Positions 1-8,625 of a stretch of 64,000 bases of DNA are shown in pieces. Origin of the DNA: CAWIVH01 sp963839475. GTDB lineage: Bacteria > Acidobacteriota > UBA6911. A program made the position numbers and the translations under genes. The DNA lies in assembly GCA_963839475.1 (NCBI GenBank), contig CAWIVH010000008.1, positions 62,001-126,000 on the forward strand, written 5' to 3'. A model generated the notes under the pieces. The model had not been told where the DNA came from and searched no databases. It saw nothing but the letters and a program-made list of their open reading frames with translations. Each line of letters starts with the position of its first letter. The first letter of the stretch is position 1.

Positions 1-470
1 TGGCCTCTTGGCGTGTCCAAATAGTAGTCGATAGTCAGAGTTGAGCCATCGGTTGAAAGGGTCAATTTTCGCGTCGTAAGCTGGGTTACCGTTCCTTCTT
101 TGCCCGGAATGTTTCTTGTATCCGTGATGACAATCCCGCGTTTTCCTGGCAGCCAGGATGCATGCCCTCTGCCGGTGGTTCCCGGAGGCGCGCCTCCGGG
201 GGTGAAATCCTTCTCCTGACCGTCGAGGATCCAATTTTCATTGACCTGCTGTTCCCCCTGTGCCGTTTTCAGCTTCGAGGAGAGGGTTAAAGATTGATCT
301 TTGTGAACGATGGTGGTGACTTGTTCCAGCCCTGCCGGATAGCTGAAACTCCGGTCTTTATCCATTACCCATACACCGGTGAAATCCGGCTCGGATGACG
401 CCGGCAAGCTGAATGCCCACAGTTGAGTCAGCAACAGGAGCGTGATGGCTCTTCCCGGTCGGGTGCTCAT
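1..470 (-). CDS. Secreted protein of unknown function (3' end beyond window)
   Basis: Reading the minus strand from the ATG at 470 gives an open frame that runs off the left edge of the window, so only about 156 residues are visible. The first ~28 residues look like a signal peptide: a basic start, a Leu-rich core, then SLPASSEP. The mature part contains FTGVWVMDKDRSF, which resembles the 'GxWxLDxxxS' opening common in small secreted acidobacterial proteins of unknown function. Its ATG overlaps the TGA of the upstream PQQ gene (ATGA), so the two are probably translationally coupled. I do not recognise a named family. The function is unknown, but export is likely. Confidence 0.6.
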   Translation of the reverse strand, partial: MSTRPGRAITLLLLTQLWAFSLPASSEPDFTGVWVMDKDRSFSYPAGLEQVTTIVHKDQSLTLSSKLKTAQGEQQVNENWILDGQEKDFTPGGAPPGTTGRGHASWLPGKRGIVITDTRNIPGKEGTVTQLTTRKLTLSTDGSTLTIDYYLDTPRG

Positions 471-1831
471 TTCGCCTCCTTCCTGCCGATGCAGAAGAGG
501 TTTTTCTCTCCGCGAATGAACAACAGTCCCTGCGAGATGGCGGGCGATGCAAAAACCGGCTCCTCAAGACTGTTCGTGGCCAGCACTTCGTGTTTCGATC
601 CGGCTTTGATGACAAACGTGTCGCCGTCCTCACTGGTCAGCAGAATTTTTCCCTCAACCGCGATGGGAGACGCGGTCAAGGTGGCCGGCACGGGAACCCT
701 GCCACCCTCATACTGGACTGCCCCGGTGCGTGCATCGAGGCAGGTTAGAATGCCGCGGTCGCTTAGAAGATAGAGGAAATCCCCGTAAAGGATGCTTGAA
801 GGAACATACGCAGTGCCTTTGTCGTAGGTCCAGGGAATGTTGTTGCTGCCGGTCAATTCACCCGATCCCCCGAGTTTGATGGCCAGAGTCTTTTTTTCAG
901 GAAAACCGGCATAAACGAAAACCATATTATGGCCGGCCACCGGCGTCCCTATGGCGTTACTGCCGTGCCCTTTGACCTTCCAAAGCTCTTTTCCGGTCGA
1001 TGGATCGTAGGAGATGATCCACTCGTTGCCGCTGCATACGATTTCTGTGCGTTTCTCGCCTTGAATCAGCAGGGGAGTGGCCCAACTGGCCTGGACCTTG
1101 CGAGCCGTTCTCCAGACTTCTTTGCCGGTTTCTTTGTCGAGCGCGGCAATAAAGGATTGGACTCCGGTATCTTCATCACAGAGGATGATGATCAGGTTTT
1201 CCCAAAGAATCGGTGAGGTCGCAACCCCCATCCCCATCGTTGCTAGGGGTCCCAGGGAAGCGTGCCATACTTCGCGGCCGCTGAAATCGTGACAATAAAG
1301 CCCTTCACTTCCGAACCAGGAATAAACCCGGCTGCCGTCGGTTGCCGGGGTGGGCGCTGCGTAACTGCCTTTACGATGCCTGTCATCGTGCACCCTTCCA
1401 TCATAGACCGTTTTGTCCCACAGTATTTTTCCGGAGTCTCTGTCCAGGCACAGTACTTTCATCGTATGACGGCGGTCGGCGCCGATGGCATCCGGATGTT
1501 TGAATTCCTTGCCCTCCTCCATGTGGACGACTGCCTTGGCGCCTTCGATCACATCGCCTTGGATGTCGGTTGTCAGAAAAATGCGATCCTGCCAAACGAT
1601 GGGGGAGGAATGGCCGCGGCCCGGCAGCGGAGTTTTCCAGCGGATGTTTTTTTCCGAGCTCCATTCGAGTGGGATCCCGGTTTCCAACGAAATGCCGGTT
1701 CCCTGAGCTCCGCGCCACTGCGGCCAGTTGAGGGTGTCATTGCCCGGGGCAGCCGTGGTCTGCGGACCACCAGCGAGTGCGCCGGCGGCTGACAGGATTA
1801 CGAAGAAGGAGATCCAATGCACTGTTTTCAT
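467..1831 (-). CDS. PQQ-binding-like beta-propeller protein, secreted
   Basis: This 454-residue protein has an N-terminal signal peptide (about residues 1-21, ending ALAGG). It is followed by repeated blades of PQQ/BamB type: segments such as GKILWDKTVYDG, SGREVWHASLG, TGKEVWRTARK and TGKELWKVKGHG recur at regular spacing with the Gly-Lys-x-x-Trp signature. Such proteins are periplasmic scaffolds or quinoprotein-like propellers. No clear PQQ-dehydrogenase catalytic residues or haem motif are visible, so an enzymatic role is not supported. A purine-rich stretch (GGTGGAG, then AGGG) lies just upstream of the ATG. It is the first gene of a pair with the coupled secreted protein downstream. The family call is firm; the cellular role is unknown. 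Confidence 0.85.
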   Translation of the reverse strand: MKTVHWISFFVILSAAGALAGGPQTTAAPGNDTLNWPQWRGAQGTGISLETGIPLEWSSEKNIRWKTPLPGRGHSSPIVWQDRIFLTTDIQGDVIEGAKAVVHMEEGKEFKHPDAIGADRRHTMKVLCLDRDSGKILWDKTVYDGRVHDDRHRKGSYAAPTPATDGSRVYSWFGSEGLYCHDFSGREVWHASLGPLATMGMGVATSPILWENLIIILCDEDTGVQSFIAALDKETGKEVWRTARKVQASWATPLLIQGEKRTEIVCSGNEWIISYDPSTGKELWKVKGHGSNAIGTPVAGHNMVFVYAGFPEKKTLAIKLGGSGELTGSNNIPWTYDKGTAYVPSSILYGDFLYLLSDRGILTCLDARTGAVQYEGGRVPVPATLTASPIAVEGKILLTSEDGDTFVIKAGSKHEVLATNSLEEPVFASPAISQGLLFIRGEKNLFCIGRKEAK

Positions 1832-2015
1832 TGCCCTATTGCTCCACCTTCAAACATCATGAGAATCGTACCATCTGCCGCGGATCGGCATTGAGCAGCT
1901 GCGCCCGCCAATCATCCATTAGATTAGTAGATTCTCGAGGAAAAGCAAAAGGGCCAATTGTTTCCGACTAAAAATTCCCAGCTCCTTCATTCGGGAGTTT
2001 TGTCCGGGGGACACG

Positions 2016-2741
2016 TCATTGTTTTGGAGTTACAGCTATCGGCTCTGCGAGCGTAAAATTCAGCTGGCTTTCGGCTGCGTAAGTGATGTCTTTCTTGCCG
2101 GAGACAAACGCTCCCGCAACCCCCGCTCCGGCTCCGGAAGCGAGGCCGATGCCCAGCCCCTTGGCTCCACCCGCCAACCCGCCGATCAAGCCGCCAACGC
2201 CGGCTCCCCCGCCGATCAGAGTTGCGTTTCGTTTCTTATGGCTTCCGCCCTTGAGGAAAAGAGAGTTCGTTCGGAGATTCTGCCAATCGCCGTCCGCCAC
2301 CTGTATGGAGTCCAATGTCAGCTTGAGGTACCCAGGATTCCTAAATCGGCCCGAGGGACGGGCATCTACAACCCGGCCCTTCACCCGAGTCCCCTTTGCA
2401 AAGGCGGTCGCCCCATCGATCTGGATGGGAGCAGCCACCTCTGCCAGAAACTCGCTTCCGGGGGCGGCAGTCTGGCTGTGAAGCGCCTGCAGCAGGCGGA
2501 TGCTGATATGGGTTCCTTTGGGCATTGTGAGTTTGGGAGATAAACTGTTGCCGGGGACCAGAGCCGCCTCTGAATCCGTTTGGGACTTGTTCAATACATT
2601 GGCCGAGGCCACTGATTCATGCCCTGCGCTACATCCCCACAACATGGCGGCGATCAGCGGAATCGCGGCCATGATGAACGGCCGCAATGACCCCTCCTCC
2701 CGGTTTGCCGCCAATGGGGCCACCAAAGTTGACTCTTTCAT
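2016..2741 (-). CDS. Glycine-zipper lipoprotein
   Basis: I chose the ATG at 2741 because GGGAGGTGA sits directly upstream; the open frame extends further but without support. The 241-residue product has a lipoprotein-type signal with a hydrophobic core and WGC at residues 35-37, so Cys37 is probably lipidated. The middle region (THISIRLLQALHSQTAAPG and FAKGTRVKGRVVDARPSG) resembles envelope proteins that define thresholds for a polysaccharide or stress-associated beta domain. A glycine zipper (repeats of GxxxG, such as GGLIGGLAGG) occupies about residues 175-215. Glycine zippers usually insert into or pack at membranes. The precise function is unknown. A TTGACA box lies upstream. Confidence 0.75.
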   Translation of the reverse strand: MKESTLVAPLAANREEGSLRPFIMAAIPLIAAMLWGCSAGHESVASANVLNKSQTDSEAALVPGNSLSPKLTMPKGTHISIRLLQALHSQTAAPGSEFLAEVAAPIQIDGATAFAKGTRVKGRVVDARPSGRFRNPGYLKLTLDSIQVADGDWQNLRTNSLFLKGGSHKKRNATLIGGGAGVGGLIGGLAGGAKGLGIGLASGAGAGVAGAFVSGKKDITYAAESQLNFTLAEPIAVTPKQ

Positions 2742-2809
2742 TGTCACCTCCCTGGAATCCTGGATTGTCCAAGGGTTCCCTGATGGAGATGTGCACGGAT
2801 CGTGCCCGG

Positions 2810-2837
2810 GGATTATTTGGCCGTAAACTGTTGTCAA
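2810..2837 (-). promoter_or_regulatory. Candidate sigma70 promoter for the glycine-zipper gene
   Basis: On the minus strand a perfect TTGACA (2837-2832) is followed after 16 bases by TAATCC (2815-2810), about 70 bases upstream of the ATG at 2741. The -35 box is strong and the -10 box weak, so this is a tentative assignment. Confidence 0.4.
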
Positions 2838-2891
2838 TTAATCAAATAGCTCTTTTTTCGGTTTTTGGGGGCGTCCTTGTTTCACCACCTC

Positions 2892-2908
2892 CAGGGAAAA
2901 ATTCCCTG
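2892..2908. other. Perfect short palindrome after the carboxylase gene
   Basis: CAGGGAA and TTCCCTG are separated by three A bases, forming a perfect 7-bp inverted repeat 34-50 bases beyond the stop codon of the large carboxylase gene. There is no T-run after it on the minus strand, so it is a weak terminator at best. It could equally be a protein-binding palindrome upstream of the glycine-zipper promoter. Confidence 0.4.
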
Positions 2909-2941
2909 ATTGCCGTGGCTTTAATCTCCCCCTTTCCGTTT

Positions 2942-5900
2942 TTACTGTTTTGCGGCGATCCGCTCCATTTCTCTTTGCATGCCGCGTTCGATTGCCTGGA
3001 TCAAGTAAGGCCTGAGCTCTGAAGCCGGAATTATGCGGTCCAATGAGCCGATTTGGAGGGCGCGCTGAACGCTGTGGATCCGGTCGAATTCCTCGGCGAC
3101 CTCACCCAGCTTTTCTGATCGGACCACTTTTCGCAACTCAGCGAGGCGGACCTTCAGTTGTCTTTTTTCCGATTCGCCGGCCCCGGCAATTTGCTTCTCC
3201 AGGGCGAGGATCCGGGAATCCTTGCGGGTACGCGTGTCGACATCACGGGAGAAAACGACGGCTGCTGCCGGGGCTCCCCCGATCACGGAGGCGTAGGTGC
3301 CCTCGAGGGCCACCACTTCCATGTTCCCGTTGAGAGCCCGCGAGAAAACTACGAACGCTCCGCCGTGGTATCTGGAAATTACGCAAAAGACAATAGGACC
3401 TTTGAAATTGACGATGGCGCGTCCGATTTCGGCTCCAAATTCGAGCTGCCGCCTCCGCATTGACTCCGGCGAACCGTCAAAGCCGGAGAGGTTGGCCAGG
3501 ATCACGAGGGGCCGGTTATGGCTGCATGCGTTGATGGCACGTGCGGTTTTTTTCGAAGCCATCGGATACAGCGTGCCTGAGGTCCATTGTTCGGGTCCGT
3601 CCGTCGCGACAAAACCCACCCGCCGCATGGACCGGGACTCAAATCCCAGCAGGCAGACCGGGTAGCCGCCGATGTGGCTGTCCCAGACGACGGCAACCTC
3701 CGCATCTTCCATGCCCGTCCAGCGCTCGAGCGGGACCCGGTCCTGGTCGGTGACGGACAGCATTATCCGTCTGATGTCGAACGGTTTTTTGCGCCCGGGA
3801 TTCTTTTCATCCGAAAAAACATCACCTACAGAAGCAAACTCGTCAGAATCCTGGCTGCCGTGAGGGAACTGCCGGATATCGCGATCCATGGGATCGCTGG
3901 TACCGCCTCGGCGGGGGAATCTTTCGCCCGGGACAATGTAGGTATGTTCGTAGTGGCTCATCAGGATTTTGCAGGCCCCTGCAAGGTCCGGTGCCCAATA
4001 TTGGGCTTGCCCGTTGGGGCCCATGACATGCTCATAACCGCCGATTCCCTGGTTATCTTCTGCGGAAACCGATCCGGAATAATCCAATGCGGTTTTGCCC
4101 GTGAGAACCATGGCACTCTCCGGCATCATGATCAGGATTCCTCGTGTATGAATCAGCATGGTGGCTTCTGCATTCCAATAGGGCTGTGCGCCGACATTGA
4201 TTCCGGTGACAATGACGTTGACCTCATGCCCTGCCTGGGTAAAATCGATCAGGCGCCGAAGAACGCGAGCGATCCAGTCCATGTTTTCGGTTCCGCTTTC
4301 CATGGAGATTTTTGCTCCGGCGGACAATGAAAACCATTCCAGGGGAACCTTCATCTGCTCGGCCATATCCAGCGCCGCCAGTATGCGCCGGCATTCCGGT
4401 TCTGCGATCGAACCCATTTCCTTGCTCGGGTCGCCTAGAAGGATGACCCGCGCCATACCGTCGGAATACTTTTCGGTAAAATTCCGGATCACGCCGACTA
4501 CGATGTTGGCTTTGTTAGAGCCTGCGGCTCGCTCGACAGGCAGGAGCCGCCCTTCGGCGTCGAGGTCATACTCGACGAACGCTCCTTGGGGCATCTCCGA
4601 CCTCGATTCGTCACGGTCAGGAGTGAGAGCCTTCAAAACTTCGTAAGGGTAATTCAGCCCGCGCTGCCGCATTCGTACCACTTTTTGCGAGTATTCGGTC
4701 AACGGTCGAACCGGCTGGTCGCCCGGAGCGGAGAACCGGACCACGATCCCGCGGCCGCCCGGATTGCTGATACCGAGCACGGTATCTTTCGCTTCACCTG
4801 TTCCGAGGTCTATAAGGTTTGCTCTAAGGACAACCTTTTCCAGGCCCAGGCCTTCGGTCTGCCGGGCGAGGCGTCGCGCAATCGACTGCATTTCTTCCTG
4901 GGCCAGTTTAATTGGCGGGCGGACATAGAGGAGGACCCGGTTCCAATGATAACGCTCTTCCGGCGCCCGCCGGAGCTGCGCCTGGCGGATTGCAGTCAAG
5001 GATTCTGATAACATCCGTTCGAGATGCGGCAGTTGGATGATTCGACCTTCGCTGTCTCGGACAGGAGTCAGATCCCGGACCTCAGCGATGGCGAAAAGCC
5101 TCTCATCCTTCGGATTTTCCCGTGCCACGCAACGGAACAAATACACGTCGTCGGCCGATGCGAGGCGTTCGATGTTGAAATTGCCCAAGCGCCACAACTG
5201 CAGCCTTTCACTGAGCATGGGATGAAGGCCACAATCGGCCCGATTTTCGGCATATCCTTCCGGGGTAATGCCGAAGCTGTAATGCCGGGTGACAGGTTCC
5301 CCTCCCGCTGCTGGGGCCGTGACAGCAAATACAACCCTGCGGATAGATCGGGAAAAATCATTCGAATTCAAGATCGTGCGCAGCTCGTTTTCAAGCTCCC
5401 GTGAATCGGCAACGCATGTATCCCTGGAAACATAGACGTCTGCAATCACGTCATCACTCGCGGGAAATTGAGAAACGGCTTTGCGGAGCCCATTCAGAGC
5501 TCCGGCCAGGTTGTTTCCGCAGGCTTGCATGGCAACCAGATGAATCCGCTTCCCGCTGTGATCGTATTCTGCAAAAGCGAAAGGCTGAGAATCAATTTCA
5601 GAGGTGCGCACGTTTTGAATATTGCGGATTCGATAATAACGCCTGGTCATGATCTCCAGGATCAGCTCTCGTATCTGCGGCGATTGATTTTCCCTCATTC
5701 CCGCAAGAAGCCCTTTGAGCGGATAGGGACAATTCACCAGGGCTTCCATATGCACCTGCCGGTGTTCCGGGCTGCTTTTTTCCATCAAATGGCGGATGTG
5801 TTCTCTCATTTCCGAATAAACCAGGTCCCTCGCCCGCTCATAAAGCGGTTGCTCAAAAAGCCGATAATGGACATCGTGGGCAAGGTCATTCAATGCAGGA

Positions 5901-8524
5901 AAGCGATTTTCGGAAATCAAGATAAGCCTGTCCAGCATAATGAGGAACGGCTGCCCGGCTTTGGAAGCCAGGAGGGAGGCCTTGCCCAACCGTCGTTCCA
6001 GAATCGCCGATATTGCGGGCACCTGCTGCTCGACGTGCTGGTGGGATTTGTAAATCCAGAGCAGGCGTTCCCGCAATACTGGAGAAGGCTCCAGGCTGTC
6101 GCTTCCGTACGGCCGGAGAGCGCGCTGGAGTTTTTCGATGAACGATCTGGGGAGACCGGCGCCCCGCGTCTGGTAGGTTCGCAAGTAGGTCAACAGGTAC
6201 TCGCCGGTGCTTAGGCGCTCTTCGTCTTCCGGGTCCTCGGGAGTTGCCAACCTGCGGAACAGGGATGAAACATTGGTGAATATTTCCAGAATCTCATCTT
6301 CAGCCTGTATCAGTCCTCCATCATCGCCGGGGATCAAGGCCGACAATCTTGTATATTCCTCTATAAGTTTCCTGGAATCCGACGGGTGGATATCGGAGCC
6401 GAGGATCATGCGGCGAAGATCCTCGAGCACCAGGTGAAGGCACGCGGCCGGATCCGTGGATGTCGGCAGCCCAGACTGGGTTCGGACAAAGGAAACACGC
6501 GCCGGCGCACTGCGCGCGCCGGCCGTCCCTGAAGCGTCGATGCGCAGGAGGGGAGTCCCAGTCCCAACCTGTGAGTTGTTGAGCACAAAGACCTCCCCGA
6601 CGGTCCCTGTCAACGGTGCAAGAATGGGGATCTCCATTTTCATGGCTTCAAGAACAGCAACCCGGTCTCCGGCTGAAACGATTTCTCCCTGGCTCACCTC
6701 CACAGAAACGACAACGGAAGGGGCGTTGGCCCGCACGATACTGGCTTCATCACGCGAAATCTTAAAGGACGACCCATCGACCTCCACGTAATGAGTCAGG
6801 TTCTGCACCTGAGAAATAATACGGTGCCGTTGCCCCCCCCATGACAACCATCTTTCCAGCTTTCCAACCCGATCTACTTCGACTTCAATCCGCTGGCCAT
6901 CGATGTCCAGCCGATAGCGATGAAGGCTGCTGCGATAGACGGTGAAGCGATACGAGTTGCCTCGATATCTCAATTCGACCGCTCTTCCGGGCTCGGTTTT
7001 AACAACAGGTTTCATCCTCGCCGCCGAGGAAAAGAACTCCTCCCTCTCCAGCTCGAACTCCGCGTCGTAGACTTCGATGGAGGCTTGAATGAGGGCTACG
7101 TCGGCATGTTGAGCGGAAATGTGCTCACCGGAAAAAGTCAGGCGATCCAGCCAGTCGACATCGACATCAAGCTTCCCAACTTCCGGCCGTTCCATCAGAT
7201 GCGTGAGGAATGAGCGGTTAGTGGTCCCTCCCGAAACCACGATTGCGGTTTCCTCCAACCCCTGAATCAATCCGTCGATGGCTTCAGACCGCGTAGCTGC
7301 ACTGCTGGCAAGCTTGGCAAACATGGAATCGTATTCGCCTGGAATGGAATCGCCTTCGGCAATCCCGCTATCCAGCCGCAGACCGGGACTGGTAGGGAGG
7401 CGGAATAGTTCAACCATCCCCGGCGCAGCGGAGAAGCCGTTTTCCGGGTCTTCCGCGTTGAGCCTCACCTCGATGGCGTGGCCCCGGGTTTTGGGACATG
7501 CCCCTTCCAGCAACCCCCCCATGGCAATGTGCAACTGCATGTGAACCAGGTCGATTCCCGTTGTGAGTTCCGTTATCGGATGTTCCACCTGAAGCCTTGT
7601 ATTGACCTCCATCAGTGCGAATTTTCTCGTCGCGGGGTCGTAGAGGAACTCCACGGTGCCGGCGTTCGTATAGCCCGCCGCCCGACACAGGTTGATAGCG
7701 GCTTCGCAGACTGCTTTTTCCTGCTTCGGTTTCAAGATTCTGGCCGGAGCCTCCTCAACAATTTTCTGGTGCCGGCGCTGGATCGTACAATCCCGTGTTC
7801 CGACGGCCCAGGTGTTTCCTGCTTCGTCTGCGAGAATCTGGACCTCCACGTGGTGGGCACCCTCGATCCATTTTTCGAGGTATATCGTATCCTTCACAAA
7901 AAGTCGGGATGCCTCATTGCGGGCAGCCTGAAATGCGGCGGGAAGATCATTCTCCAACATCGCCTTGCGGATGCCACGCCCGCCTTCGCCGGCTGCTGCC
8001 TTGACCACGACCGGGTAGCCGAGTTTCTTTGCCTGCTCTCTTGCGGTGTGAATATCGGGCGCAGGGGCTCCCGGCCAGGGCACGACCGGAATCCCCAGGG
8101 ATTCGGCGATCGTTTTGGCGCTGACCTTATCCCCGAGTTTTCTCATGGCGCTGCTGTCCGGGCCGATGAAAGTCAGTCCCAGCTGCTGGCACAACTCGGC
8201 GAATTCAGGTCTTTCGGCCACAAAGCCCCATCCTACCCAGACGGCATCAACCCCCGCTGCGGACAGGGCTTGCTTCAGCCGCGAGTAATCAAGATAAGAG
8301 GGTTCGCGCTTTCCCGTATTTGGATTGAGATTGGTCGCTTCGCCCAAATGGATGGCATCATCAGCCTCTTTTACGAAGCGGGAGTTGCGGTCCGGAGTCG
8401 TATAAAAAATGACAGTCTGGATCCGGGTACCATGTTGCCGGTTGTATTTTCGCACTGCATGGATGAAACGCATCGCGGGATCGCCACGATTGATGACAGC
8501 TACACGTCGGAAGGTCGTCCTCAT
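2942..8524 (-). CDS. Single-chain biotin-dependent acyl-CoA carboxylase (BC-BCCP-CT fusion)
   Basis: This 1860-residue protein joins all three activities of a biotin carboxylase on one chain. Residues 1-460 are a biotin carboxylase: ATP-grasp glycine loop AAAGEGGRGIRKA near 177-189, RDCTIQRRHQKIVEEAPA near 244-261, and EVNTRLQVEHPITE near 306-319. Residues ~600-665 are a biotinyl carrier domain with VLEAMKMEIP, biotin on Lys629. Residues ~690-1300 are a long central region without recognisable motifs. Residues ~1310-1800 are a carboxyltransferase with two crotonase-like halves, including LSGFDGSPESMRRRQ and YHGGAFVVFS. Most bacteria encode these as separate subunits; the order here matches eukaryotic acetyl-CoA carboxylase. 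The substrate (acetyl-, propionyl- or longer acyl-CoA) cannot be read from sequence. A run of eight C on the plus strand (6833-6840) lies inside the gene. Confidence 0.92.
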   Translation of the reverse strand: MRTTFRRVAVINRGDPAMRFIHAVRKYNRQHGTRIQTVIFYTTPDRNSRFVKEADDAIHLGEATNLNPNTGKREPSYLDYSRLKQALSAAGVDAVWVGWGFVAERPEFAELCQQLGLTFIGPDSSAMRKLGDKVSAKTIAESLGIPVVPWPGAPAPDIHTAREQAKKLGYPVVVKAAAGEGGRGIRKAMLENDLPAAFQAARNEASRLFVKDTIYLEKWIEGAHHVEVQILADEAGNTWAVGTRDCTIQRRHQKIVEEAPARILKPKQEKAVCEAAINLCRAAGYTNAGTVEFLYDPATRKFALMEVNTRLQVEHPITELTTGIDLVHMQLHIAMGGLLEGACPKTRGHAIEVRLNAEDPENGFSAAPGMVELFRLPTSPGLRLDSGIAEGDSIPGEYDSMFAKLASSAATRSEAIDGLIQGLEETAIVVSGGTTNRSFLTHLMERPEVGKLDVDVDWLDRLTFSGEHISAQHADVALIQASIEVYDAEFELEREEFFSSAARMKPVVKTEPGRAVELRYRGNSYRFTVYRSSLHRYRLDIDGQRIEVEVDRVGKLERWLSWGGQRHRIISQVQNLTHYVEVDGSSFKISRDEASIVRANAPSVVVSVEVSQGEIVSAGDRVAVLEAMKMEIPILAPLTGTVGEVFVLNNSQVGTGTPLLRIDASGTAGARSAPARVSFVRTQSGLPTSTDPAACLHLVLEDLRRMILGSDIHPSDSRKLIEEYTRLSALIPGDDGGLIQAEDEILEIFTNVSSLFRRLATPEDPEDEERLSTGEYLLTYLRTYQTRGAGLPRSFIEKLQRALRPYGSDSLEPSPVLRERLLWIYKSHQHVEQQVPAISAILERRLGKASLLASKAGQPFLIMLDRLILISENRFPALNDLAHDVHYRLFEQPLYERARDLVYSEMREHIRHLMEKSSPEHRQVHMEALVNCPYPLKGLLAGMRENQSPQIRELILEIMTRRYYRIRNIQNVRTSEIDSQPFAFAEYDHSGKRIHLVAMQACGNNLAGALNGLRKAVSQFPASDDVIADVYVSRDTCVADSRELENELRTILNSNDFSRSIRRVVFAVTAPAAGGEPVTRHYSFGITPEGYAENRADCGLHPMLSERLQLWRLGNFNIERLASADDVYLFRCVARENPKDERLFAIAEVRDLTPVRDSEGRIIQLPHLERMLSESLTAIRQAQLRRAPEERYHWNRVLLYVRPPIKLAQEEMQSIARRLARQTEGLGLEKVVLRANLIDLGTGEAKDTVLGISNPGGRGIVVRFSAPGDQPVRPLTEYSQKVVRMRQRGLNYPYEVLKALTPDRDESRSEMPQGAFVEYDLDAEGRLLPVERAAGSNKANIVVGVIRNFTEKYSDGMARVILLGDPSKEMGSIAEPECRRILAALDMAEQMKVPLEWFSLSAGAKISMESGTENMDWIARVLRRLIDFTQAGHEVNVIVTGINVGAQPYWNAEATMLIHTRGILIMMPESAMVLTGKTALDYSGSVSAEDNQGIGGYEHVMGPNGQAQYWAPDLAGACKILMSHYEHTYIVPGERFPRRGGTSDPMDRDIRQFPHGSQDSDEFASVGDVFSDEKNPGRKKPFDIRRIMLSVTDQDRVPLERWTGMEDAEVAVVWDSHIGGYPVCLLGFESRSMRRVGFVATDGPEQWTSGTLYPMASKKTARAINACSHNRPLVILANLSGFDGSPESMRRRQLEFGAEIGRAIVNFKGPIVFCVISRYHGGAFVVFSRALNGNMEVVALEGTYASVIGGAPAAAVVFSRDVDTRTRKDSRILALEKQIAGAGESEKRQLKVRLAELRKVVRSEKLGEVAEEFDRIHSVQRALQIGSLDRIIPASELRPYLIQAIERGMQREMERIAAKQ

Positions 8525-8625
8525 GATTTCACGCTTTCTTCGAATAATTGCCTATGGCGATAAAGAGCCAAGGCTTTTGACAAGTCAGTCCTCAGGCGGC
8601 GGGAGGATCCGGCGGGAAATCTGTC

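Noticed and set aside
7478..8563. 361-codon open frame antisense to the carboxylase
   Set aside because: It mirrors the conserved biotin carboxylase gene on the other strand and has no recognisable motifs.
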